Position numbers and translations under genes: made by a program. Of a stretch of 64,000 bases of DNA, positions 34,539-43,344 are shown piece after piece; positions within the stretch are counted from its first letter, which is position 1, and each line of letters begins with the position of its first letter. The stretch is taken from the NCBI RefSeq assembly GCF_019823105.1, contig NZ_CP081958.1, positions 1,984,001-2,048,000 of the forward strand, in the 5' to 3' direction. The notes beneath the pieces were generated by a model. It was not told the origin of the DNA and did no database searches. It saw nothing but the letters and a program-made list of their open reading frames with translations. Source of the DNA: Halobaculum magnesiiphilum (GTDB lineage: Archaea; Halobacteriota; Halobacteria; Halobacteriales; Haloferacaceae).

Positions 34539-35137
34539 TGAGCCAGTCCGTTCCCACCCGAGAGGTCGCACGCCGCGTGTTCGCGAGCGAGTACAACGAC
34601 GCCAGCTACACCTTCAAGGAGTCCGACGACGAGCGGGCGCCGCTGTACCTCCTGCTCCCGACGGGCGAGCGCGCCAACCGCGTGTTCATCGTCGGCACCC
34701 TCACCGAGAAGGAGGACGTCGGCGAGGACAGCGAGTACTGGCGCGGGCGCATCGTCGACCCGACGGGGACGTTCTTCACCTACGCCGGGCAGTACCAGCC
34801 CGAGGCCGCGAGCGCGCTCCGCGAGCTGGAGCCGCCCGCGTACGTCGCCGTCGTCGGCAAGCCGCGCACCTACGAGACCGACGACGGCAGCGTGAACGTC
34901 TCCGTGCGCCCCGAGTCCATCACGACCGTCGACGCCGCCACGCGCGACCGCTGGGTCGCCGAGACCGCGGCGCGCACGCTGGACCGCATCGAGGCGTTCG
35001 ACGACGAGGGCAACGAGTACGCGCGGATGGCCCGCGAGCAGTACGACCTCCCCGTCGAGGAGTACCGCGACGCCGCCGTCGCCGCGCTGCAGTCGCTCGA
35101 CGACGCCGACGAGCTCGAAGGCGAAGCCCCCGCGTAA
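34538..35137 (+). CDS. rpap3: RPA-associated protein (Rpap3-like)
   Basis: A 199-aa OB-fold partner (COG3390 type) encoded with its RPA. Visible segments: NRVFIVGTLTEKEDVGEDSEYWRGRIVDP (strands of the OB fold, about 49-77), TFFTYAGQYQPEAASALREL and YVAVVGKPRTYETDDG. In Haloferax, RPA proteins bind specifically to the associated protein from the same operon. The 1-bp overlap with rpa3 shows coupling. Confidence 0.85.
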   Translation: MSQSVPTREVARRVFASEYNDASYTFKESDDERAPLYLLLPTGERANRVFIVGTLTEKEDVGEDSEYWRGRIVDPTGTFFTYAGQYQPEAASALRELEPPAYVAVVGKPRTYETDDGSVNVSVRPESITTVDAATRDRWVAETAARTLDRIEAFDDEGNEYARMAREQYDLPVEEYRDAAVAALQSLDDADELEGEAPA

Positions 35138-35233
35138 GTCGGCCGTCGACACCGATTTTGCCGTTCAATCGCCCCGCTCGCCGTGCGAACGTCTGACGAA
35201 CGGTTAAGTGACAGCGCGAGCGAGTACCCGGCA

Positions 35234-35653
35234 ATGGGGAGCAAGAACAAGACGGTCTCGTTCCGCGTCAACGAGGACGCGTTCGAGGCGCTGCGCGAGA
35301 TCGCCGACGAGCGCGACCTGTCGCTGTCGGCGGTGTTCCGCGACTACGTGGACACCCTCGTCGCCCATGACGGGCAGGTGGAGGTCGTCCCCGAGAACCG
35401 CGTCGAGGAGGCAGACGCCGACGGGGAGTCGTTCCCGCCGACGGTGGAGGTGCCCAAGAGCTTCGTGCGCGAACACGAGCGGTTGGAGCTGGAGGCCGAA
35501 CACCTCCGCGAACAGCTGGACGAGTACAAGGCGTTCGTCACGTACCTGCAGGACAAGTTGGCTGAGGCCGACGACGGCGAGGAGGTGGTGTTCCTGGAGG
35601 AACTCGACGGGGACCGCGAACGCGACGACGACGAGCCGTACCAGCTCGGGTGA
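35234..35653 (+). CDS. Ribbon-helix-helix protein with coiled coil
   Basis: A 139-aa protein. MGSKNKTVSFRVNEDAFEAL starts an RHH (CopG-like) DNA-binding fold: strand KTVSFRV, helix EDAFEALREIADER and helix SLSAVFRDYVDTL. The second half is a coiled coil (VREHERLELEAEHLREQLDEYKAF, about 82-105) and an acidic tail. Likely a dimeric transcription factor or DNA-organising protein. The ATG at 35234 is chosen because the RHH strand begins six residues later. Confidence 0.78.
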   Translation: MGSKNKTVSFRVNEDAFEALREIADERDLSLSAVFRDYVDTLVAHDGQVEVVPENRVEEADADGESFPPTVEVPKSFVREHERLELEAEHLREQLDEYKAFVTYLQDKLAEADDGEEVVFLEELDGDRERDDDEPYQLG

Positions 35654-35719
35654 GTCGCGCCGGCCGCTCTCGGCGGCCCCTCCGCGCGCGAGCGTCGCAG
35701 CGGCCACAGTCTGCGCCGG

Positions 35720-35995
35720 CTACCCGTCCCCGTCCGACACCGTCACCGTGCCGTCGCCGCCGACGGTCACGCGGTAGCCGTTGAAGCGGAACGCCACGGT
35801 CAGGTCCGGCGAGCCGTGATCGACGATCCGATCGATCGCCTCGGGGTCGACGACGTCGTAGAGCCGTGCGTCGATATCGGCCGGGTCCGTCCCCTCCGCG
35901 GCGGCGATCGACTCGACGACGCGACCGCTCGCCCCCCGATCGCACCGCGACGGCCCGTCGCCGCGCCCGCTCCCCCCGGTGTCGCTGTCGCCCAT
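35720..35995 (-). CDS. HalOD1 output-domain protein
   Basis: A 91-aa protein matching the haloarchaeal HalOD1 domain: GRVVESIAAAEGTDPADI, LYDVVDPEAIDRIV and FRFNGYRVTVGGDGTVTV. The domain is often an output module of two-component proteins or, as here, stands alone; function not established. The N-terminal 20 residues are a Gly/Asp-rich linker. Confidence 0.85.
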   Translation of the reverse strand: MGDSDTGGSGRGDGPSRCDRGASGRVVESIAAAEGTDPADIDARLYDVVDPEAIDRIVDHGSPDLTVAFRFNGYRVTVGGDGTVTVSDGDG

Positions 35996-36091
35996 GGCAT
36001 CGAGTACGCATTCCTCCGAAATAAAATGCAGCTATAGGCCCAATAAATCAATCAGACGATCGACACGGATGGAAGCCGCTGTCGGGTGGTT

Positions 36092-36547
36092 CTACCGGGC
36101 CAGCGCGTCCCGTGCCTTCCGCGCCCGTTCTCTCGCCTCCTCGTCGCCCTCGACGGCCGCGAGCGACTCCGTCGCCTCCAGCGTGCGCACGGCGTCGTCG
36201 AGGAAGGAGAGCACGTCGCCGGGGTAGGCGTACAGCATGTAGTCGTCGCCCATCACGTCGACGATGGCGTCGGGGCCGAGCCCCTGTGCGCGCAGCTCCA
36301 GGAGATAGCGGACGAACTTCCGCTCGGGGTGTCCACAGTACGGGGCGTCGTCGCAGCCGCAGTCGAGGAAGTCCTCGGCGAACTCCAGCACCCGGTCGCG
36401 GGTCGTCTCGTCGAGTTCGGAGAGCCCCTCTCCCGAGAACACCAGATCCAGCGTCGCCCCGGCGAACGCGCTCTTGGGGATGTTGGCGTCGAGCTGGGAG
36501 GCGATCTGCCGGTGGTTCTTCAGGTAGATCTTGTCCGTGATAGCCAC
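36092..36547 (-). CDS. Conserved haloarchaeal protein with CxC...C motif (DUF5814-like?)
   Basis: A 151-aa helical protein starting MAITDKIYLKNHRQIASQL. A CGCDDAPYCGHPE segment (about residues 63-75) supplies three Cys and a His and probably binds zinc. The following helices (FVRYLLELRAQGLGPDAIVDVM) and YPGDVLSFLDDAVRTLEATES look like a compact all-alpha fold. I recall it as the family called DUF5814, but cannot verify. Function unknown. Confidence 0.7.
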   Translation of the reverse strand: MAITDKIYLKNHRQIASQLDANIPKSAFAGATLDLVFSGEGLSELDETTRDRVLEFAEDFLDCGCDDAPYCGHPERKFVRYLLELRAQGLGPDAIVDVMGDDYMLYAYPGDVLSFLDDAVRTLEATESLAAVEGDEEARERARKARDALAR

Positions 36548-36760
36548 TGCTACCCGAACGTAGTCGAGCGGGCGAGAAAAGCGCGACGGTCACTCGCCGC
36601 GGGAGCGGTCGCGTTTCCCGCATTCCCCCCTGCTCCGTGTCGCCGCGGGCGTCGGGCGCGGTCCCCCCGTGTACGGCGACCCCGTGCGTGTGCATCGCAT
36701 GCAGGCGCACCCGCGGAGTCGTAACGTATTTGAGTCATACCCGGCTACCTACGGGTGCGT

Positions 36761-36834
36761 GTCCGGGTTGGGGTAGTGGACTATCCTTCAGCCTTGTGGA
36801 GGCTGAGACGCGGGTTCAATTCTCGCACCTGGAC
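36761..36834 (+). tRNA. tRNA-His (GTG)
   Basis: Cloverleaf: an encoded extra 5' G opposite discriminator C73 (the tRNA-His identity pair), acceptor arms TCCGGGT/ACCTGGA with one G-U pair, D-arm GGGT...ATCC, anticodon stem CAGCC/GGCTG with loop TTGTGGA (anticodon GTG), and T-arm GCGGG-TTCAATT-CTCGC. No intron and no encoded CCA. TATA-like CGTATTTGAG is about 30 nt upstream. Confidence 0.93.
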
Positions 36835-36884
36835 TCCTCTGGCTGCGAACGAACGTGAGCAGCCGATGGTCCGCGAACGGCCGA

Positions 36885-36907
36885 GGGTCAATTCTCGCAC
36901 CCGGTCC
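36885..36907 (+). repeat. Partial repeat of the tRNA-His 3' end
   Basis: This segment shares TCAATTCTCGCACC exactly with the T-arm/acceptor part of tRNA-His (36816-36829), 72 nt downstream of it. The rest of a tRNA is absent, so it is a fragment, possibly an attachment-site remnant or a decayed tandem copy. Confidence 0.6.
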
Positions 36908-36981
36908 GGTTTCGACACTCGACAGCGGCCGCGACGTGTCGGATCGGTATTCTTTGGTGAACTCGGCTCGTGGTGCGCGTG

Positions 36982-37758
36982 ATGACCTCCCCCGGTGCGA
37001 CGGAGCCGCTGCGGGTCCTCCACGCCGAGGACGACGACGCCCTCGCCGACGTCGTCGCGCTCGCGCTCGAACGCGAGGCGTGGGTCGATTCGGTCGTCCG
37101 GGTCCCCGACGCGGAGGCGGCGCTGGCGGCGCTCGATCGCGAGCCGTACGACTGTCTGCTCAGCGACCTGGAGATGCCGGGGCTGTCCGGACTGGAGCTG
37201 TACGAACGGGTCCGCGAGACGCACCCGTCGCTTCCGTTCGTCCTGTTCACGGGGCGCCCGCGGGCCGTGCGGCGGGGCGACGCGCCGCCGACGTACGAGA
37301 AGGGCGGCGCGGACGCGCTCGGGTCGCTTTCGCGCGGGCTGTACCGGCTGTGCGTCGCCCGCGGTGCCGCGCTCGCGGCGCCGACGCCCGGGGATCCCTC
37401 CGCGCCCGCCCGCCCGGACGCGATGTTCTATCGGTGCCGGCGGGCCCCGGGATGGCCCGCCGAGGTCGTCGGTCCGGGCGTGACCGTGTTGCTGGGCTAC
37501 GAGCCCGAGGCCTTCGAGCGGGGGGAGCTGACGTACGCCGAGGACGTGGTTCACCCCGAGGACCGCCAGTGGACCCACGACGCGATGGAGGCGTCGCTGT
37601 CGGCAGGCGACCCGTTCGAGTTCACCTACCGCGCTCGCCGGGCCGACGGCGACGTCATCCGGGTGTGGGAGCGCGGCCGGGGCGTTCCCGGCGGCGACGC
37701 GGCCGACGGGGACGCGTTCGTCGAGGGGTTCGTGCTGCCGCTCGGCGGCGACGAGTGA
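36982..37758 (+). CDS. Response-regulator receiver plus PAS-like protein
   Basis: A 258-aa protein. The N-terminal receiver domain has RVLHAEDDDALADVV (acidic pocket), the phospho-acceptor Asp in CLLSDLEMPGLSG (about residue 57) and FVLFTGRP with the conserved Thr; the later Lys is in YEKGG. The C-terminal half (about 150-255) resembles a PAS/PAC fold (YEPEAFERGELTYAEDVVHPEDRQ... FEFTYRARRADGDVIRVWERG). There is no kinase or DNA-binding domain, so it probably relays a signal to a separate partner. The ATG at 36982 is preferred over the GTG at 36970. Confidence 0.8.
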   Translation: MTSPGATEPLRVLHAEDDDALADVVALALEREAWVDSVVRVPDAEAALAALDREPYDCLLSDLEMPGLSGLELYERVRETHPSLPFVLFTGRPRAVRRGDAPPTYEKGGADALGSLSRGLYRLCVARGAALAAPTPGDPSAPARPDAMFYRCRRAPGWPAEVVGPGVTVLLGYEPEAFERGELTYAEDVVHPEDRQWTHDAMEASLSAGDPFEFTYRARRADGDVIRVWERGRGVPGGDAADGDAFVEGFVLPLGGDE

Positions 37759-37836
37759 CCACTCGGCAGACGGCGGACGCGGTCGGCGTCGGTGCGACGG
37801 TGTCGGCGGGTCGGTGCCTGTGTCCCGATGCCGCCG

Positions 37837-39024
37837 TCAGAGCCCCTGTCCTCCGACATCCGGAAGCGGTCCCGTCTCTCGGCCGATGCCGAGCGACTCC
37901 CGGCCCCCCCGCTGGATGATGTTGAACGCGGTCATGAGGTCGGTCCGCGAGATGAGCCCCACGAGCTCGCCGTCGGCGTCGACGACCGCGAGGCGGCCGA
38001 CGCCGCGCTGTTGCATGGTCTCCAGTGCGGTCAGGGCGTCGGCCCCAGGGGTGACGCTGGCGATGTCGGTCTCCATCACGTCCTCGACGGTGTAGGCGTC
38101 GCGCTCCACCTCGCGAACACCCTGGGCGTCCTCCAGGGTGACCATCCCGACGAGGTTCGCGTCCTTCAGAACCGGGTAGCCGGTGTGGCGCTCGCGGAAC
38201 ATGCGCTCCATCAGTTCGGCGACGCTCGTCCGGGGCTCGACGGTGTGGAGCTCCTCGCGCGGCGTCATGATGTCGTCGACGGCGACGCCCTCGAAGGCGG
38301 CGCGCATCGTCGTCTGCTGGGCCTCGCTGGAGGCGGCGATGTAGATGAAGAAGGCGAGCCCGACGGTGAGCCAGTTGCCGCCGAACAGCCCGACCAGCCC
38401 CAGCAGGAACGCGAACACCTTCCCGACCTCTGCGGCGATCTGGGTCGCCCGCGCGTGCGGACGGTTCCGAGCGAGGAGGGCGCGCAGCACGCGACCGCCG
38501 TCCATCGGGAAGCCGGGGAGCATGTTGAACGCGGCGAGCACGAGGTTCATCAGCGCGAGGTAGCCGACGACGAACGCGACCGTCGGGGGGAGCGCGACGC
38601 CGACGAGCGCGGCGTAGGCGGCGAGTCCCAGCACGACCGACACCACCGGACCCATGATCGAGATGGTGAACTCCTGTTTCCAGTCCTCGGGCATCTCCTC
38701 GAACTGGGCGACGCCGCCGAACAGCCACAGCGTGATGGCCTTGATCTCGTAGCCGTAGTGCATCGCGGTCAACGAGTGGCCGAACTCGTGGAGGAGAACG
38801 GAGACGAACAGCCCGACGGCGGCGGCGGTGCCGAGCACCCACGGGAGCGCGCCGGCGGTGAGCGCCTCCGCCGGGATGGCGACGCCGAACGTGTCGGCGA
38901 CGATGCCGGAGAACTCCCCCACCTGACTCCCGATGAGATACGCGAACAGCGGGAGGATCAGGAGGAACGTCCAGTTCAGCTGGATCGGGATACCGGCGAC
39001 CCGCCCGACACGGATTCCTCGCAT
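37837..39024 (-). CDS. Site-2-protease family zinc metalloprotease with CBS domains
   Basis: A 395-aa membrane protein of the M50 S2P family (archaeal type with C-terminal CBS pair). The zinc motif HEFGH is at residues 79-83 and the third ligand is in NMLPGFPMDGG (Asp175). About six membrane segments occupy residues 15-235. Two CBS domains (about 248-375) follow: VDDIMTPREELHTV... and VEDVMETDIASVTPG..., which probably sense nucleotides and control proteolysis of membrane substrates. All catalytic residues are present. Confidence 0.92.
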   Translation of the reverse strand: MRGIRVGRVAGIPIQLNWTFLLILPLFAYLIGSQVGEFSGIVADTFGVAIPAEALTAGALPWVLGTAAAVGLFVSVLLHEFGHSLTAMHYGYEIKAITLWLFGGVAQFEEMPEDWKQEFTISIMGPVVSVVLGLAAYAALVGVALPPTVAFVVGYLALMNLVLAAFNMLPGFPMDGGRVLRALLARNRPHARATQIAAEVGKVFAFLLGLVGLFGGNWLTVGLAFFIYIAASSEAQQTTMRAAFEGVAVDDIMTPREELHTVEPRTSVAELMERMFRERHTGYPVLKDANLVGMVTLEDAQGVREVERDAYTVEDVMETDIASVTPGADALTALETMQQRGVGRLAVVDADGELVGLISRTDLMTAFNIIQRGGRESLGIGRETGPLPDVGGQGL

Positions 39025-39098
39025 GTCTCGGAGTTGTCCCTCATCGCGTATAAACCCGGTCGCCGAGATTTATCTCCTATCGCGCGAAAGCGACGGTC

Positions 39099-39518
39099 AT
39101 GGCCGAGACCGACGCGACGACGGACGGGCCGGCGACCGACGGATCGACGACGGAGCCGGTGGTACAGCGGGGCGGCGAGCTCGCGATGAGCGAGGTCGAC
39201 GCCGGCGGGGGGATGTCGAAGGGCGTGCTCATCGACGACGCCGACGGTGCGCCCCACTTCGCGATGCGACGGTTCGAACTCGCGGCCGGCGCTCACGTCC
39301 CGAACCACACCAACGAGGTCGAACACGAGCAGTACGTGCTCGCGGGCGAATACACGGTGGGGCTCGACGGCGAGGAGCACACCGTGAGCGCGGGCGACGC
39401 GCTGCTCATCCCCGCGGGCGTGCCACACTGGTACCGCAACGACGGCGACGAGGCGGCGGCGTTCATCTGCGTGGTCCCCCACGGCGACGACACGATACGT
39501 GTACTGGACGAGGAGTAG
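39099..39518 (+). CDS. Cupin-domain protein
   Basis: A 139-aa cupin. The first about 35 residues are an acidic Thr-rich extension. Cupin motif 1 reads HVPNHTNEVEHEQYVLAGEY (His/His/Glu ligands) and motif 2 is near DALLIPAGVPHWYRN. Likely a metal-binding beta barrel of unknown substrate. Divergent from the S2P protease, with 74 bp between the starts. Confidence 0.82.
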   Translation: MAETDATTDGPATDGSTTEPVVQRGGELAMSEVDAGGGMSKGVLIDDADGAPHFAMRRFELAAGAHVPNHTNEVEHEQYVLAGEYTVGLDGEEHTVSAGDALLIPAGVPHWYRNDGDEAAAFICVVPHGDDTIRVLDEE

Positions 39519-39961
39519 CGTTTCCTGGGTGCCGGCGGCGTCTGCGGTGGCGCGCGCCGCCGCGGCTCCGTCCGCGGCGGACGCGCGCGAGGGATGAGGG
39601 AGTCCGTGAGCGAAGCGAACGGACGACCGAATCGGCTGGGGTGGACGTGGTGGCGGTGCGGTGCTGTCGGGTGGGACTGAAAGGGGCTCCCAGTCTCGTG
39701 AGCCGAGACACCGCAAGCACCGCAGGCGAGCGGAACGAAGTGACGCGAGCCGAGGAGCGCGGCGTGTGTCGCAGGCCACGAGACTGGGAGGGGCTTTCGC
39801 GGTCGTCCAGTTCCTCGCAACAATAACGACGAGAACAGCAACGACCACAACGACGACAGCACCAGCCGAACCGATCCCGATGCAGATCACGTCACACACT
39901 CACACACTGAAGCCGAATCCCTGAAATACCGCATCCGCCTACCACGACCCAAGCGATCACC
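39519..39961. other. 443-bp gap with an inserted MITE-like element
   Basis: No gene is supported. It holds the 100-bp element described separately and a CAA/CGA-rich simple-sequence stretch (about 39820-39875). The sequence flanking the element (GTGGGACTGAAAGGGGC... TTTCGCGGTCGTCC) resembles, from memory, a motif scattered through haloarchaeal intergenic DNA. Confidence 0.55.
39682..39795. mobile_element. MITE-like element with 12-bp TIRs and 7-bp flanking repeats
   Basis: The element body is 39689-39788 (100 bp). Its ends are perfect 12-bp inverted repeats, CCCAGTCTCGTG at 39689-39700 and its complement at 39777-39788. It is flanked by direct repeats AGGGGCT (39682-39688 and 39789-39795), as expected for a target-site duplication. 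There is no coding capacity. Excision of the body and one flank restores a continuous ACTGAAAGGGGCTTTCGCGG sequence. Confidence 0.65.
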
Positions 39962-42004
39962 GTGTCCGAGCAACTCCCGCAGGTCGAGACCCTGTTCCTC
40001 CATGAACGCAGCGACGACGACGAGTTCACCGTCGTCGTCGAGCGCGACGGCTCCCGGGTCCTCCACGGCGTCCTCGAACTCAAGGAGGCCGACGCCGGCC
40101 CGCGGCCGCGTCGCTTCCGCGTCAAGCGCAAGGGCGGCGAGGAGCCGCGCCAGCCCGACCAGTTCGTCGAGCTCGCGCGCAACGCACGACGCATCCGCAT
40201 CTCCGAGCAGACCGAAGCACGCGCCCGCGACCGGCTCGTCGAGATGCTCGACGCCTACCAGCTCGACGCCAAGCAGGTGCGAACCTGTCGCTACTGCGCC
40301 AACGCGGGGCGCTACTCGCCGGTCACCGCCGACACCGCGGTGAAGGCCGACCGCGACTGGATCTGCCCTGACTGCGCGAAGCGCGAGCTCGAACGCGAGC
40401 TCTCCTACAAGGGGCAGTTCACCGGCAACGCCCAGGAGCGTCTGGAGGACCTCCTGTTCGAGGTGCAGGATCTGGAACGCATCACGAACCTCCTGCAGGG
40501 GAACCTCGACCCCGACCTCACGAAGTTCGACACCATCTCCGCGACGACCGACGAGATCGACCCCGTCACCACCGACTCCCTCTCGTTGCACCCCGCGCTG
40601 CAGGAGCGCGTCGAGGGCCGGTTCGACGAGCTGCTGCCGGTGCAGAGCCTCTCGGTCGAGAACGGGCTGTTCGACGGCGACGACCAGCTCGTCGTGAGCG
40701 CGACGGCGACGGGGAAGACGCTCATCGGGGAGCTGGCGGGCGTGAACAACGCGCTCAACGGGAAGGGGAAGATGCTGTTTCTCGTCCCGCTGGTCGCGCT
40801 CGCCAACCAGAAACACGAGGACTTCGAGGACCGCTACGGCGACGTGCTCGACGTGACGATCCGCGTCGGCGCCTCCCGGATCAACGACGACGGCAACCGT
40901 TTCGACCCGAACGCGGACGTGATCGTCGGCACCTACGAGGGGATCGACCACGCGCTCCGGACGGGCAAGGACATGGGCGACATCGGTACGGTCGTCATCG
41001 ACGAGGTCCACACCCTGAAGGAGGAGGGACGCGGCCACCGCCTCGACGGGATGATCTCCCGGCTCAAGCACTACTCCGAGCACCGCGGCTCCTCGGCGCA
41101 GTGGGTGTACCTCTCGGCGACCGTCGGCAACCCCGAGTTCCTCGGAAAGCGCCTCGGCGCGAGGCTCATCGAGTTCGAGGAACGTCCGGTTCCCATCGAG
41201 CGCCACGTCACCTTCGCGAGCGAACGCGAGAAGGTCGACATCGAGAAGAAGCTCGTCAAACGCGAGTTCGACACGAAGTCCTCGAAGGGGTACCGCGGCC
41301 AGACGATCATCTTCACCAACTCCCGCAGACGCTGTCACGAGATCTCCCGGAAGCTGGAGTACGACTCCGCGCCGTATCACGCCGGGCTCGACTACAAGCG
41401 CCGCAAGACCGTCGAGCGCAAGTTCGGCGATCAGGAGCTTGCGGCCGTCGTCACCACCGCCGCGCTCGCGGCCGGCGTCGACTTCCCCGCCTCGCAGGTG
41501 ATCTTCGACACCCTCGCGATGGGGATCGAGTGGCTCTCCGTCCAGGAGTTCGAGCAGATGCTCGGCCGCGCGGGCCGGCCCGATTACCACGACGAGGGGA
41601 AGGTGTACGTGCTCGTCGAACCCGACGCGAGCTACCACTCCTCGATGGAGGGCACGGAGGACGAGACCGCGTTCAAGCTCCTGAAGGGTGAGATGGAGGA
41701 CGTGACGACGGTGTACGACACCGGCTCCGCCGCCGAGGAGACGCTCGCGAACGTCGTCGTCGCGGGCAAGCGCGCCAAGCGGCTCAACGACCGCATGATC
41801 GGCGAGGTGCCGACGACCCACGCGATCGGCAAGCTGCTGGAGTGGGAGTTCATCGACGGCTTCGACCCGACGCCGCTGGGTCGCGCCGTCGCCGAGCACT
41901 TCCTCGCGCCCGACGACGCGTTCCGAATCCTCGACGGGATCCGGAAGGACCACCACCCGTACGGGATCATCGCGGACATGGAGCTGGCGGAGGAGGAACT
42001 GTAG
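39962..42004 (+). CDS. SF2 DEAD/DEAH-box helicase with zinc-ribbon N-terminal domain
   Basis: A 680-aa archaeal helicase. The N-terminal domain (about 1-200) has two cysteine pairs, CRYCAN and CPDCAK (near 103 and 140), a likely zinc site. The helicase core has SATATGKT (near 246), DEVHTL (near 344), then C-terminal motifs TTAALAAGVDFPAS and QMLGRAGRPDYHD. A small helical domain ends the protein. It resembles Hel308/Ski2-type helicases; substrate unknown. GTG start; the upstream gap has a TATA-like GAAATACC about 38 nt before it. Confidence 0.88.
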   Translation: MSEQLPQVETLFLHERSDDDEFTVVVERDGSRVLHGVLELKEADAGPRPRRFRVKRKGGEEPRQPDQFVELARNARRIRISEQTEARARDRLVEMLDAYQLDAKQVRTCRYCANAGRYSPVTADTAVKADRDWICPDCAKRELERELSYKGQFTGNAQERLEDLLFEVQDLERITNLLQGNLDPDLTKFDTISATTDEIDPVTTDSLSLHPALQERVEGRFDELLPVQSLSVENGLFDGDDQLVVSATATGKTLIGELAGVNNALNGKGKMLFLVPLVALANQKHEDFEDRYGDVLDVTIRVGASRINDDGNRFDPNADVIVGTYEGIDHALRTGKDMGDIGTVVIDEVHTLKEEGRGHRLDGMISRLKHYSEHRGSSAQWVYLSATVGNPEFLGKRLGARLIEFEERPVPIERHVTFASEREKVDIEKKLVKREFDTKSSKGYRGQTIIFTNSRRRCHEISRKLEYDSAPYHAGLDYKRRKTVERKFGDQELAAVVTTAALAAGVDFPASQVIFDTLAMGIEWLSVQEFEQMLGRAGRPDYHDEGKVYVLVEPDASYHSSMEGTEDETAFKLLKGEMEDVTTVYDTGSAAEETLANVVVAGKRAKRLNDRMIGEVPTTHAIGKLLEWEFIDGFDPTPLGRAVAEHFLAPDDAFRILDGIRKDHHPYGIIADMELAEEEL

Positions 42005-42075
42005 CGAGCGCGGCCGCGTTCGGACGCGCCGGAGACCGTACCAAGGTTGATTGCCGTCGCGTCCGTCCTCCCAGC

Positions 42076-42498
42076 ATGGACGACACATCCGCTCGCCGAC
42101 AACTCGTTAGCGAGGTCCGATCCCAGCTCGACGGGTGGACGGACCGCGCCCGCGTCGAGGCGTACGCCGAGCTGTTCGAGGGCGACGACCCGATCCTCTC
42201 CGAGGAGGAGCTCCGACTGCTCCACGCGGTCGACTCGCGTCTGGAACTGCACGGCGGCGACGGCGTCTGGGGGACCGACCAGTACGGCATCCACGCGGCC
42301 GACGGCGGGCGGTCGACCGACGCGCTCAGCGTCGTCTGCGTGTATCACCCGCAGGTGACGAGCGACTCGGTCCTCCGCGGGCTCGACGACCTCGACGACG
42401 AGACCGAAGAACGGATCAACGCGGCGCTGTGGACGTACGCCGAGCGCGTCACGGAGCACATCGAGGACGCGCTCGACGAGTATCTCGACCGGGACTGA
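42076..42498 (+). CDS. Conserved haloarchaeal protein, unknown function
   Basis: A 140-aa acidic protein beginning MDDTSARRQLVSEVRSQLD. Helix-rich with RVEAYAELFEGDDPILSEEE and a central strand region (VWGTDQYGIHAADGG, LSVVCVYHPQ), then a helical end. I do not recognise a named family. It follows the SF2 helicase by about 70 bp and may be co-transcribed with it. Confidence 0.7.
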   Translation: MDDTSARRQLVSEVRSQLDGWTDRARVEAYAELFEGDDPILSEEELRLLHAVDSRLELHGGDGVWGTDQYGIHAADGGRSTDALSVVCVYHPQVTSDSVLRGLDDLDDETEERINAALWTYAERVTEHIEDALDEYLDRD

Positions 42499-42564
42499 CC
42501 CTCGATCGCGGAGGCGGACACGGGCGCGGCGTCGGACTTCGTCACACGGGACGAGACGCCCCCA

Positions 42565-43164
42565 TCAGACGCCGAGCCACTCGTCGTTTCGAACCTCGTA
42601 CCCGTTCGCCCGGCAGTACTCGGCCGCTCGTCGCCTGACCGACCGGGAGCCGGGAAGCTCGCCGTTCTCGCGGATCCGTTCGACCATCCAGTCGGCGACG
42701 ACCGGGATCCCCTCGTTCTCGTCGATCGGGTCGATGTTCACGAGCTCCCGAAACGTTCGTTCGTAGCCGTCGCGCTGTGTGTCGGTGAGCTCGGCGTCCG
42801 CAAGCCCCTCAGTGGCCTCGACGATCCGCTTCATCGCCGCGGCGACCGTCGGCCGCTGTATCCGGACTCGGACGGCCGCGGGGGAGTCGAACGTCTCCTC
42901 GTCGGTGTCGGGGAGGAGCGCCTCGACGGCGTACGTCCCGGCGTCGGTCGGGACCTCGCGCTCGCCGATCGCGTCGACGACCGCGGCGCCGGTCGCGGGG
43001 AACGCCACCGACGCGAGATCCCGTTCGATATCCGCGAGGACGTCCGCGTCGACCGGCGGCTCCGCCTCGTCGTACCGCTCCCGCTCCGTGGCGATGTCGC
43101 GCTCCTGCCGGCGCTTCGCGGCGTCGTGTGCCTGCTTGTCGCGTCCGCGTTTGTCGTCTGCCAT
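42565..43164 (-). CDS. Conserved haloarchaeal protein, possibly DUF2795/DUF5789-like
   Basis: A 199-aa acidic protein. The start (MADDKRGRDKQAHDAAKRRQ) is basic and helical. A region near residues 46-85 (VAFPATGAAVVDAIGEREV, then YAVEALLPDTDEETFDS) resembles the small DUF2795/DUF5789-type domain. The rest is helical, ending VRRRAAEYCRANGYEVRNDEWLGV, which is HTH-like. The function is unknown. Confidence 0.65.
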   Translation of the reverse strand: MADDKRGRDKQAHDAAKRRQERDIATERERYDEAEPPVDADVLADIERDLASVAFPATGAAVVDAIGEREVPTDAGTYAVEALLPDTDEETFDSPAAVRVRIQRPTVAAAMKRIVEATEGLADAELTDTQRDGYERTFRELVNIDPIDENEGIPVVADWMVERIRENGELPGSRSVRRRAAEYCRANGYEVRNDEWLGV

Positions 43165-43344
43165 CCCTCCGTGTTGGCTCTCGTTCCGGATAACCCCGAG
43201 TCAGATTGTCGGACCGTGCGAAATTCGTTCGGGGGCGGTACGACGCGGACCGCCGACGCGGACGGTGCCCCTCGCCCCGTCGCCCTGTCGCCCGGTCGCT
43301 CCGGTCCCGCACCCTTTTTGCCCGCAGCCGGTGTCGAATCCGTC

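Noticed and set aside
36835-36907. Possible second tRNA directly after tRNA-His
   Set aside because: Only the T-arm/acceptor end resembles a tRNA; no acceptor 5' arm, D-arm or anticodon arm can be formed.
39671-39690. GTGGGACTGAAAGGGG, similar to the end of some haloarchaeal CRISPR repeats
   Set aside because: It occurs only once, with no regular spacing of repeats and no cas genes in the window.
39820-39899. Short hydrophobic minus-strand frame (MCDVICIGIGSAG...) in the gap before the SF2 helicase
   Set aside because: It reads through simple CAA/CGA repeats and then into the MITE-like element; probably a by-product of the repeats.
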